A stretch of DNA of 64,000 bases from Arion vulgaris (lineage: Eukaryota > Mollusca > Gastropoda > Stylommatophora > Arionidae), in assembly GCA_020796225.1 (NCBI GenBank), contig CM036765.1, forward strand, positions 31,834,066-31,898,065, written 5' to 3'. Below the pieces are notes generated by a model. The model was not told where the DNA came from. It saw nothing but the letters and a program-made list of their open reading frames with translations, and searched no databases. Of the stretch, positions 52,830 through 64,000 are shown one piece after another; position 1 is the first letter of the stretch, and each line of letters opens with the position of its first letter. Position numbers and translations under genes: made by a program.

Positions 52830-53204
52830 AGGACTAATACGCAAGAGAAAGAAGACTGTAATGTGTCAGACGATACGATTGAGAAACGTCATCAAATTGA
52901 CCAGAAAGGATAGAATGAGAAGCACAGACATCAAACAAGTTATAGAAATCACATCTGGCTTAGGATAAGTGGAGAGGTCAACAAAAAATGGTTCGACTAT
53001 CTTGTAAGAATTCATGTCCAGCTTACCATAACTCGGGCATCAATGCTCGGGCATCGGGTTTTAGATGAAGGTCCTACCCCGCCGCTCCACAAATGTTAGC
53101 AAACCGTACACAAAACTGAACGGTAGGCAAACCAAGTAGTCCAAAAAAGACAGGTAACCTGGGCAGATGACGCTCAACAAACCGGGAGGATAGGTCGTCT
53201 AAGG
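52830..53204 (+). pseudogene. Possible LINE RT remnant
   Basis: The frame reads TIRLRNVIKLTRKDRMRSTD, IKQVIEITSGLG and, after a stop, residues resembling a V-R-I-H segment. The CLRxIxxxxRxDRxRxTDI pattern occurs in RT C-terminal regions, but the match is weak and there is no GH motif. Confidence 0.3.
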
Positions 53205-53362
53205 GTCGCTACCCTAAAAGAAAATAACAACCTGCTGCCTTGCAGGTCGACTGGGGACAGTCAAAGACTGGGAAAGAGCGAACCCAGAAACGCTGGTTGA
53301 AATCGGACACGTCGCCGAAGGACAAGCACTAGAGCTCCAAATGGTACTGAAGATGTGACGTA
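53205..53362 (-). mobile_element. SINE-E 3' part
   Basis: The plus strand reads cctgctgccttgcaggtcg, actggggacagtcaaag, cggacacgtcgccgaaggac and gagctccaaatggtactg, matching 8246-8380. Confidence 0.8.
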
Positions 53363-53365
53363 AAC

Positions 53366-53445
53366 AAAACGTTCTTGGCAAAGGATGTTTAAATATCACA
53401 ATAAAAAATGATTAAAATGACCAAAGAAGAACGATCGAGAGATAT
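53366..53445 (+). mobile_element. SINE-C 3' end fragment
   Basis: acgttcttggcaaaggatg, atcacaataaaaaatgatta and agaagaacgatcg match the SINE-C 3' end at 43680-43760. Confidence 0.6.
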
Positions 53446-53575
53446 ATAGAGAGAGAGATATATATAGAGAGATATATATATAGAGAGAATATATATATAG
53501 AGAGAGATATAGAGAGAGATAATATATAGAGAGAGATATATATATGAAGAGAGATATAGAGAGATATATATTCTT
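53440..53575. repeat. Mixed (GA)/(TA) microsatellite
   Basis: Irregular tatatagagagagat modules between SINE debris and the terminal array. Confidence 0.9.
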
Positions 53576-56500
53576 TCACCACCTAGTTTGTATGTGTTAT
53601 CTTTCCAACGAATTTGTATGTGTAAGTCTTTCTCTCCAACGCTATGATTTGATGAAGTCTTTCTTCTCTATCGTATATTTGTTGTTTCTTCTTCTTCAAA
53701 CTATGATTTGTATGTGATCTAAGTTCTTCTTCCAACGCTATGTTTGTATGTGATCAAGTCTTTCTTACCAACATGATTTTATGTGAATAATCTTCTCCAA
53801 TAATTTTATTGATTAAGTCTTCAATATGATTTTTGACAATTTTTTACAATATTTTTTGACAACTTTGAATTTATGTTCTAATCTTCTTTTCCAAATGATT
53901 TGTATGTATCTAATCTTCATCAACTGGTTTGATTGATAAGTATCTTCTTCTACCACTACTATTTTTATCTAACTTCTTTCACAGGTTTTATGTGATCTAA
54001 GTCTTCTTCTTCTACCAACGCTATGATTTGTATGTGATCTAAGTCTTCTTCCCCACAAATTTGATATCTGTCTTTTTCTACAACGCTATGATTTGAATGT
54101 GATCTAAGTCTTCTTCTTCTCCAACGCTATGATTTTGTGGCTAAGTCTTCTTCTTCCAACATGATTTGTATGTGAAATCTTTTACATCACTATGATTTTT
54201 GATACTTATCTTTACCAAAGTTATGAAGTTGTAATGATTAATTTCTATCAACATTATGTATACTGGAACTTGAATTTACGATAGATTTTTGTCAAGTATT
54301 GTAGACGGTGTTATACTATTTAGTCTTTTATCAGTTTTACTGGATTTCTCTTGAATTTGATTGAAGTTTAGAAGTTTCTTCCAACGCTAGTTATTGTAAA
54401 ACCTAGATCTTGATGGATAAAAATATAAATGAATTCACTAGTATAAAATCTGCAGATATTGATGTCTCTCTTATACGCACAACTTGCAACATAGTCTTAG
54501 GATATCTAATCAAAGATGGCTTACAAGTTTCGATATGAGTTTGAGAAAAGTATACAAGCTATGAAGACAAGCTCTTCACATTACTTGAGAAGCATAAATT
54601 CGAAGGTGAATAAAGGACATCAACAAGTTTAATCGCTCTGATAAGTGAATCCAAATGGTTCGATATCTAATCTTCCTTCTACCAGCAATGCTCGCATCGG
54701 TTTGATGATCTTCTCCAATGTTGCACGTAACAAACTAACAGGCAACCATGTCAAAAGCATAATGAGTGACGCTCAACAACAGGATAGGTCTAAGGTCTCC
54801 TAAAGAAAATAAGAACCTGCTCTTGCAGGTCGATGACAGTCAGATAAAAGGCAACGTGTTAAATCGCTCGAAGACAATCTGAGTCAAGCTAAGATGAAAA
54901 AGTCTGAATGTTTAATACTAAATTTAATCAAAAACGCTGAGTATATCAAGGATATTATAGAAGATATTTAGGATAATTTAGAGATATGGATTTATAGTAT
55001 TTTAAGTTTTTTTATAAAGTATAAGAGGATATAAAGAGATTTGAGAGAGATAAGCTTCTGTAAATTCTTCTAAAAATTAAGGGTACTTAACGCTCATTTC
55101 TGACCATTATTAAACTGATCTTCTTCCACGCATGTTGTATATCTAGTCTTCACCAACGCTATGATTTGTATGTGAATTCTACTATGAGTATGTCTAAGTC
55201 TTCTTCTACAACGCAATTATGACTGCTTTCTCAACTATTGAATCTAGTCTTCTACCAACCTATATTGATATTCTTACAGTTAATGCAGTCTTCTCCCAAG
55301 CATGATTTGTATGTGATCTAAGTTTCTCCACATATTTTATGATTCTTCTTCTCCACTATGTCTGTAAGCTATGTTTATGTTTAGTCTTACAAGTGATTTG
55401 TATTGATGATGCGAATCAAGTCTTTTTACCAATTGTATAGTTCTTTCAATGATTGTAGTTCAGTCTCTTCTTATAAGCTCTATGATTGTATGTTCAGTCT
55501 TCTTCTTCCAACGCTATTTTAGTATTTCCAGCTGATTGTGGATCTAAGTCTTCTTCTTACCAGATTTGCGCTTGATTTGTATGTGATCTAAGCTCTTCTT
55601 CCTTAAAGCTTTCGTAAGGATCGTCTCTTCCAACCTATGATTTGTATTTGTGGTATGATCTGTCTTCTACCAACTGATTGATGGCAATTGATGTATTTAA
55701 GTCTTCTTCTCCAACGCTAGTTTGTATGTGATCTAACTTCTTCAACTTCTGCTTCTCAACGCTATGATTTGTATGTGATCTATCTCTTCACCAACTATGA
55801 TTAGTGATCTAGCTTTCTCACCTATGATTTGGTGATCTAAGTTTCTCAACCTATTTTGTAGTGATCTATCCTCTTAACCTATGACTTTTATGTGTAGTCT
55901 TTACCAACGCTGATTGTGATCAAGTCTTTCTACCAACGCTATGATTTGTAAGGATCTAGTCTTCTTCTATCTAACTAATTAGATGTACTATATTAGTCTT
56001 CTCTCCACACGCTATGATTTGTAGTGATCTAAGTTCTACAACGTGATTTTGTGATCTAAGTCTTCTTCTACCAACGCTATGATTTGTATGGATCTAGTCT
56101 TTATCTTCTACCAAGCTGATTTGTATGTGATCTGTCTTCTACCAACGCTATGATTTGTATGTGATCTGTTTCTCAAGTTCTTTGTCTGTCTTTCTTCTTC
56201 AACGCATGATTTGTATGTGATCTAAGTCTTTCCACTATATTTGGGATCTAGTCTTCACCAACGCTATGATTTGTATGTGATCTAAGTCTTCTTCCAACGC
56301 ATATTGTAGTGATCTAAGTCTTCTTCTTCAACGCTATGATTTGTATGTATCTAAGTCCTTCCTTGCTACCACACCTATGATTTGTAGATCTAAGTCTTCT
56401 CCAACGTAGATTTGTATGTGATCTAAGTCTTTTCTACCAACGCTATGATTTGTATGTAGCAGTCGTTCTTCTACCAACGCTATGATTTTTTTGTTTTGTG

Positions 56501-59500
56501 ATCTAAGTCTTCTACCAACGCTATGATTTGTATGTGATCTAAGTCTTCTTCTACAACGCTATGATTTATTGATCTAGTCTTCTTAAGCTATGATTTGTAT
56601 GTGATCAAGTCTTCTCCAACGCTATGATTTGTATGTGATCTGTCTTCTTCTACCAACGCTATGATTTGTATGATCTAAGTCTTCTTCTCCAACGCTATGA
56701 TTTGTATTGATCTAAGTCTTCTCCTTTTATCAAGCTTTTTAATTTGTATGTGACTGTCTTCTTTTTACAACCTATGATTTATGTGATCTGTTTTTTACCC
56801 TTCGTTCTTCTTCACGCTGATTGTAGATCTAAGTTCTTCTACAACCTATGATTGTATGGTCTGTTTCTACCAACGCTATGATTTGTATGTGATCTAAGTC
56901 TTCTCTCCCAACGTTTGATTTGTATGTGATCTAAGTCTTCTTCTTCTTCAGCTATGATTTGTATGTGACTAAGTCTTCACCAACGCTATGATTTGTATGT
57001 GTCAGCTCTCAAACGCATGATTTGTGTGATCTAAGTCTTCTTCTACCAACGCTATGATTTGTATGTGATCTAAGTCCTCTTTTCCACATGATTTGTATGT
57101 GGTCAAGTCTCTTCCAACCTAGATTTGTATGTGATCTAAGTCTTCTTCTTCAACGCTTGATTTGTATGTGGTCTAAGTCTTCCCCAACGCTATGATTTGT
57201 ATGTGATCTGTCTTTCTACCAACGCTATGTTTGTAGGATCTAAGTCTTCTTCTTCTACCAACGCTATGATTTGTATGTGGTCTAAGTCTTCTTCTTCTAC
57301 CAACGCTATGATTTGTATGTGGTCTAAGTCTTCTTTCTTCCAACGCTATGATGTGTGGATCTAAGTCTTCTTCTCTACCAACGCTATGATTTGTATGATC
57401 TGTCTTCTTCTTCCACTGATGTGTGTGATCTAAGTCTTCTTCTTCTACCAACGCTATGATTTGTATGTGATCTAAGTCTTCTTCTTCACCAACTATGATT
57501 TGTATGGATCTAAGTTCTTCTTCTCCAACGCTATGATTGTAGTGATCTAAGTCTTATTCTTCTTCCAACGCTATGATTTGTATGTGATCTAAGTCTTCTT
57601 CTACCAACGCTATGATTTGTATGTGATCTAAGTCTTCTTCTTCACCAACGCTATGATTTGTATGTGATCTAAGTCTTCTTCTCCCAACGCTATGATTTGT
57701 ATGTGATCTAAGTCTTCTCTTCTCCCAACGCTATATTTGTATTGATCTAAGTCTTCTTCTTCTCCCAACGCTATGATTTGTATGTGATCTAAGTTTTTCT
57801 TCTACCAACGCTATGATTTGTATGTGATCTAAGTCTTCTTCTTCTTCCAACGCTATGATTTGTATGTGATCTAAGTCTTCTTCTTCTTCCAACGCTATGA
57901 TTTGTATGTGATCTAAGTCTTCTTCTTCCAACGCTATGATTTGTATGTGATCTAAGTCTTCTACCAACTCTATGATTTGTATGTGATCTAAGTCTTCTTC
58001 TACCAACGCTATGATTTGTATGTGATCTAAGTCTTCTTCTACCAACGCTATGATTTGTATGTGATCTAAGTCTTCTTCTTTACCAACGCATGATTTGTAT
58101 GTGATCTAAGTCTTCTACCAACGCTATGATTTGTATGTGATCTAAGTCTTATTCTTCTTCCAACGCTATGATTTGTATGTGATCTAAGTCTTCTACCAAC
58201 GCTATGATTTGTATGTGATCTAAGTCATCTTCTTCTACCAACGCTATGATTTGTATGTGATCTAAGTCTTCTTCTTCCAACGCTATGATTTGTATGTGAT
58301 CTAAGTCTTCTACCAACGCTATGATTTGTATGTGATCTAAGTCTTCTTCTACCAACGCTATGATTTGTATGTGATCTAAGCTCTTCTTCTTCCAACGCTA
58401 TGAATTGTATGATCAAGTCTTCTTCTTCTTCCAACGCGATGATTTGTATGTGATCTAAGTCATCTTCTACCAACGCTATGATTTGTATGTGATCTAAGTC
58501 TTCTCTACCAACGCTATGATTTGTATGTGATCTAAGTTTTTCTTCTTCCAACGCTATGATTTGTATGTGATCTAAGTCTTCTTCTTCCAACGCTATGATT
58601 TGTATGTGGTCAAGTCTCTTCAACGCTATGATTTGTAGGTGATCTAAGCTTCTTCTTCTACCAACGCTATGATTTGTATGTGATCTAAGTCTTCTTCTCT
58701 CCAACGCTATGATTTGTATGTGATCTAAGTCTTCTTCTTCTCCCAACGCTATGATTTGTATGTGATCTTAGTCTTCTTCTTCTCCCAACGCTATGATTTG
58801 TATGTGATCTAAGTCTTCTTCTACCAACGCTATGATTTGTATGTGATCTAAGTCCTCTTCTTCTTCCAACGCTATGATTTGTATGTGATCTAAGTCTTCT
58901 TCTTCTTCAACGCTATGATTTGTATGTGATCTAAGTCTTCTTCTTCTACCAACGCTATGATTTGTATGTGATCTAAGTCTTCTTCTTCCAACGCTATGAT
59001 TTGTATGTGATCTAAGTCTTCTACCAACGCTATGATTTGTATGTGATCTAAGTCTTCTTCTACCAACGCTATGATTTGTATGTGATCTAAGTCTTCTTCC
59101 AACGCTATGATTTGTATGTGATCTAAGTCTTCTTCTACCAACGCTATGATTTGTATGTGATCTAAGTCATCTTCTACCAACGCTATGATTTGTATGTGAT
59201 CTAAGTCCTCTTCTTCTACCAACGCTATGATTTGTATGTGATCTAAGTCATCTTCTACCAACGCTATGATTTGTATGTGATCTAAGTCATCTTCTACCAA
59301 CGCTATGATTTGTATGTGATCTAAGTCTTCTTCAACCTATGATTTGTATGTGATCTAAGTCTTCTTCTACCAACGCTATGATTTGTATGTGATCTAAGTC
59401 TTCTACCAACGCTATGATTTGTATGTGATCTAAGTCTTCTACCAACGCTATGATTTGTATGTGATCTAAGTCTTCTTCTTCTACCAACGCTATGATTTGT

Positions 59501-62500
59501 TTGTGATCTAAGTCTTCTTCTTCTACCAACGCTATGATTTGTATGTGATCTAAGTCTTCTACCAACGCTATGATTTGTATGTGATCTAAGTCTTCTTCTT
59601 CTACCAACGCTATGATTTGTAAGTGATCTAAGTCTCTTCTTCTACCAACGCTATGATTTGTATGTGATCTAAGTCTTCTACCAACGCTATGATTTGTATG
59701 TGATCTAAGTCTTCTTCTTCTCCCAACGCTATGATTTGTATGTGATCTAAGTATTCTTCTTCTACCAACGCTATGATTTGTATGTGATCTAAGTCTTCTT
59801 CTTCTTCCAACGCTATGATTTGTATGTGATCTAAGTCTTCTTCTTCTACCAACGCTATGATTTGTATGTGGTCTAAGTCTTCTACCAACGCTATGATTTG
59901 TATGTGATCTAAGTCTTCTTCTTCTCCCAACGCTATGATTTGTATGTGATCTAAGTCTTCTTCTTCTTCCAACGCTATGATTTGTATGTGATCTAAGTCT
60001 TCTACCAACGCTATGATTTGTATGTGGTCTAAGTCTTCTTCCAACGCTATGATTTGTATGTGATCTAAGTCTTCTTCTTCTACCAACGCTATGATTTGTA
60101 TGTGATCTAAGTCCTCTTCTTCTTCCAACGCTATGATTTGTATGTGGTCTAAGTCTTCTTCCAACGCTATGATTTGTATGTGATCTAAGTCTTCTTCTTC
60201 TTCCAACGCTATGATTTGTATGTGGTCTAAGTCTTCTCCCAACGCTATGATTTGTATGTGATCTAAGTCTTCTTCTTCTACCAACGCTATGATTTGTATG
60301 TGATCTAAGTCTTCTTCTCCTACCAACGCTATGATTTGTATGTGGTCTAAGTCTTCTTCTACCAACGCTATGATTTGTATGTGGTCTAAGTCTTCTTCTT
60401 CTTCCAACGCTATGATGTGTATGTGATCTAAGTCTTCTTCTTCACCAACGCTATGATTTGTATGTGATCTAAGTCTTCTTCTTCTTCCAACGCTATGATG
60501 TGTATGTGATCTAAGTCTTCTTCTTCTACCAACGCTATGATTTGTATGTGATCTAAGTCTTCTTCTTCTACCAACGCTATGATTTGTATGTGATCTAAGT
60601 CTTCTTCTTCTCCCAATGCTATGATTTGTATGTGATCTAAGTCTTCTTCTTCTTCCAACGCTATGATTTGTATGTGATCTAAGTCTTCTTCTACCAACGC
60701 TATGATTTGTATGTGATCTAAGTCTTCTTCTTCTACCAACGCTATGATTTGTATGTGATCTAAGTCTTCTTCTTCTCCCAACGCTATGATTTGTATGTGA
60801 TCTAAGTCTTCTTCTCCCAACGCTATGATTTGTATGTGATCTAAGTCTTCTTCTTCTCCCAACGCTATGATTTGTATGTGATCTAAGTCTTCTTCTTCTA
60901 CCAACGCTATGATTTGTATGTGATCTAAGTCTTCTTCTTCTTCCAACGCTATGATTTGTATGTGATCTAAGTCCTCTTCTTCTTCCAACGCTATGATTTG
61001 TATGTGATCTAAGTCTTTCTTCTACCAACGCTATGATTTGTATGTGATCTAAGTCTTCTACCAACTCTATGATTTGTATGTGATCTAAGTCTTCTTCTAC
61101 CAACGCTATGATTTGTATGTGATCTAAGTCTTCTTCTTCTACCAACGCTATGATTTGTATGTGATCTAAGTCTTCTTCTTCTACCAACGCTATGATTTGT
61201 ATGTGATCTAAGTCTTCTACCAACGCTATGATTTGTATGTGATCTAAGTCTTCTCTTCTTCCAACGCTATGATTTGTATGTGATCTAAGTCTTCTACCAA
61301 CGCTATGATTTGTATGTGATCTAAGTCTTCTTCTTCTACCAACGCTATGATTTGTATGTGATCTAAGTCTTCTTCTTCTTCCAACGCTATGATTTGTATG
61401 TGATCTAAGTCTTCTACCAACGCTATGATTTGTATGTGATCTAAGTCTTCTTCTACCAACGCTATGATTTGTATGTGATCTAAGTCTTCTTCTCTTCCAA
61501 CGCTATGATTTGTATGTGATCTAAGTCTTCTTCTACCAACGCTATGATTTGTATGTGATCTAAGTCATCTTCTACCAACGCTATGATTTGTATGTGATCT
61601 AAGTCTTCTTCTTCTACCAACGCTATGATTTGTATGTGATCTAAGTCATCTTCTACCAACGCTATGATTTGTATGTGATCTAAGTCATCTTCTACCAACG
61701 CTATGATTTGTATGTGATCTAAGTCTTCTTCTTCTACCAACGCTATGATTTGTATGTGATCTAAGTCTTCTTCTTCTACCAACGCTATGATTTGTATGTG
61801 ATCTAAGTCTTCTACCAACGCTATGATTTGTATGTGATCTAAGTCTTCTTCTTCTTCCAACGCTATGATTTGTATGTGATCTAAGTCTTCTTCTTCTACC
61901 AACGCTATGATTTGTATGTGGTCTAAGTCTTCTACCAACGCTATGATTTGTATGTGATCTAAGTCTTATTCTTCTTCCAACGCTATGATTTGTATGTGAT
62001 CTAAGTCTTCTACCAACGCTATGATTTGTATGTGATCTAAGTCTTCTTCTACCAACGCTATGATTTGTATGTGATCTAAGTCTTCTACCAACGCTATGAT
62101 TTGTATGTGATCTAAGTCTTCTTCTTCTACCAACGCTATGATTTGTATGTGGTCTAAGTCTTCTACCAACGCTATGATTTGTATGTGATCTAAGTCTTCT
62201 TCTTCTACCAACGCTATGATTTGTATGTGATCTAAGTCTTCTTCTTCTACCAACGCTATGATTTGTATGTGGTCTAAGTCTTCTACCAACGCTATGATTT
62301 GTATGTGATCTAAGTATTCTTCTTCTTCCAACGCTATGATTTGTATGTGATCTAAGTCTTCTTCTTCTACCAACGCTATGATTTGTATGTAATCTAAGTC
62401 TTCTTCTACCAACGCTATGATTTGTATGTGATCTAAGTCTTCTTCTTCTCCCAACGCTATGATTTGTATGTGATCTAAGTCTTCTTCTTCTTCCAACGCT

Positions 62501-64000
62501 ATGATTTGTATGTGATCTAAGTCTTCTTCTACCAACGCTATGATTTGTATCTAATCTAAGTCTTCTTCTACCAACGCTATGATTTGTATCTAATCTAAGT
62601 CTTCTTCTACCAACGCTATGATTTGTATGTGATCTAAGTCTTCTTCTTCTCCCAACGCTATGATTTGTATGTGATCTAAGTCTTCTTCTTCTTCCAACGC
62701 TATGATTTGTATGTAATCTAAGTCTTCTTCTACCAACGCTATGATTTGTATCTAATCTAAGTCTTCTTCTACCAACGCTATGATTTGTATGTGATCTAAG
62801 TCTTCTTCCAACGCTATGATTTGTATGTGATCTAAGTCTTCTTCTCCCAACGCTATGATTTGTATGTGATCTAAGTCTTCTTCTTCTTCCAACGCTATGA
62901 TTTGTATGTGATCTAAGTCTTCTTCTTCTCCCAACGCTATGATTTGTATGTGATCTAAGTCTTCTTCTTCTTCCAACGCTATGATTTGTATGTGATCTAA
63001 GTCTTCTTCTTCCAACGCTATGATTTGTATGTGATCTAAGTCTTCTTCTTCTACCAACGCTATGATTTGTATGTAATCTAAGTCTTCTTCTACCAACGCT
63101 ATGATTTGTATGTAATCTAAGTCTCTTCTACCAACGCTATGATTTGTATGTGATCTAAGTCTTCTTCTTCCAACGCTATGATTTGTATGTGATCTAAGTC
63201 TTCTTCTACCAACGCTATGATTTGTATGTAATCTAAGTCTTCTCACCAACGCTATGATTTGTATGTGATCTAAGTCTTCTTCTTCTACCAACGCTATGAT
63301 CTGTATGTGATCTAAGTCTTCTTCCAACGCTATGATCTGTATGTGATCTAAGTCTTCTTCTACCAACGCTATGATTTGTATGTGATCTAAGTCTTCTTCT
63401 TCTTCCAACGCTATGATTTGTATGTGATCTAAGGCTTCTTCTTCTCCCAACGCTATGATTTGTATGTGATCTAAGTCTTCTTCTTCTACCAACGCTATGA
63501 TTTGTAAGTGATCTAAGTCTTCTTCTTCTACCAATGCTATGATTTGTATGTGATCTAAGTCTTCTTCTTCTACCAACGCTATGATTTGTATGTGATCTAA
63601 GTCTTCTTCTTCACCAACGCTATGATTTGTATGTGATCTAAGTCTTCTTCTTCTTCCAACGCGATGATTTGTATGTGATCTAAGTCTTCTTCTTCTCCCA
63701 ACGCTATGATTTGTATGTGATCTAAGTCTTCTTCTTCCAACGCTATGATTTGTATGTGATCTAAGTCTTCTACCAACGCTATGATTTGTATGTGGTCTAA
63801 GTCTTCTTCCAACGCTATGATTTGTATGTGATCTAAGTCTTCTTCTTCACCAACGCTATGATTTGTATGTGATCTAAGTCTTCTTCTACCAACGCTATGA
63901 TTTGTATGTGATCTAAGTCTTCTTCTTCTACCAACGCTATGATTTGTATGTGATCTAAGTCTTCTTCTTCTACCAACGCTATGATTTGTATGTGGTCTAA
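53576..64000. repeat. Giant 42-bp-class minisatellite, runs off the window
   Basis: Unit: atctaagtcttcttcttcta, ccaacgctatgatttgtatg and tg. Length varies in steps of 3 bp (about 33-42) through the number of ttc units. From about 57500 to the end it is regular, with sub-variants ctaccaac, ctcccaac and cttccaac, and gtggtct for gtgatct. From 53576 to about 57500 it is riddled with small deletions and is probably poor consensus. The unit equals the reverse complement of the SINE-D 3' end with about 38 bp removed. Minus-strand frames of HIQIIALVEEEDLD type are artefacts of composition. Confidence 0.97.
54415..55070 (+). other. Degraded colinear copy of 52640-53570 inside the array
   Basis: Ordered matches: gcagatattg (54451 and 52679), acgcacaactt (54475 and 52709), tcttaggat (54493 and 52738), caatgctcg (54690 and 53040), tgacgctcaaca (54768 and 53167), aggatag (54783 and 53188), aaagaaaataa (54799 and 53216), cttgcaggtcg (54822 and 53240). 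Differences are overwhelmingly deletions: about 930 bp is represented by about 650 bp. Natural decay would also give substitutions, so an uncorrected long-read consensus or mis-join is the likelier reading. Confidence 0.75.

Noticed and set aside
57731..63812. Glu/Asp-rich coiled-coil protein (repeated HIQIIALVEEEDLD)
   Set aside because: It is the reverse translation of a minisatellite derived from a SINE tail. Frames break repeatedly and the EEE runs are the (GAA)n tail.
1..64000. A novel multi-gene defence, biosynthetic or symbiosis system
   Set aside because: No cluster of non-transposon protein genes is visible on either strand. Everything recognisable is repeat, transposon debris or one tRNA gene.

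Overview
This is metazoan nuclear DNA. It is AT-rich and has no operons, ribosome-binding sites or compact bacterial-type genes. It is dense in tRNA-derived SINEs, LINE-type reverse transcriptase (RT) remnants, hAT transposon remnants and minisatellites. The RT tails (endings such as RHGT-stop, or a C-terminal finger reading IGLYSHLHTH) and the SINE types resemble those of lophotrochozoan, especially molluscan, genomes. That placement is an inference from repeat style. I found no host protein-coding gene. The one functional-looking gene is a tRNA-Val(CAC) at 9657-9729 on the minus strand.

Layout. 1-2490: an 84-bp repeat, three SINE-A copies and RT remnants. 2490-6866: a 4.4-kb array of a 42-bp unit. 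6868-14225: SINEs B, C, D, E, G and J, the tRNA gene, RT remnants, two 76-bp arrays and a 30-bp array. 14458-22606: RT and LINE debris with 55-, 12-, 36-, 35- and 20-bp arrays. 23274-25512: an inactivated hAT transposase on the minus strand, broken by a SINE and an RT fragment. 25510-29530: RT, SINE and LINE tails around about 1.4 kb of apparently unique DNA. 30333-35912: a run of arrays (28/42, 16, 33, 18, 26 and 45 bp), one split by a SINE. 35967-44970: RT and RNase H remnants, a foldback element and SINEs. 44971-46690: a 32-bp array. 46705-49472: SINEs, an RNase H-bearing LINE end and a 454-bp hAT MITE. 49885-52296: RT remnants containing a 56-bp array. 52327-53575: nested SINEs. 53576-64000: a 42-bp-class array that runs off the window.

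Main pattern. Several minisatellites can be traced by eye to a transposable-element segment that lies inside or next to them. The terminal array unit matches the reverse complement of the SINE-D 3' end, including its (GAA)n tail. The 32-bp array matches a SINE-F segment. The 56-bp and one 76-bp array are RT codons. The other 76-bp array is SINE-D core. The 42-bp array begins at the end of an RT remnant. New insertions then landed in the arrays, as with SINE-H in the 26-bp array. The long ORFs across the arrays follow from the repeat units and are not evidence of proteins.

Quality caution. 53576-57500 is rich in deletions, and 54415-55070 is a degraded colinear copy of 52640-53570. This looks like unpolished or mis-joined assembly. 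SINE family letters (A-J) are informal labels used only here.
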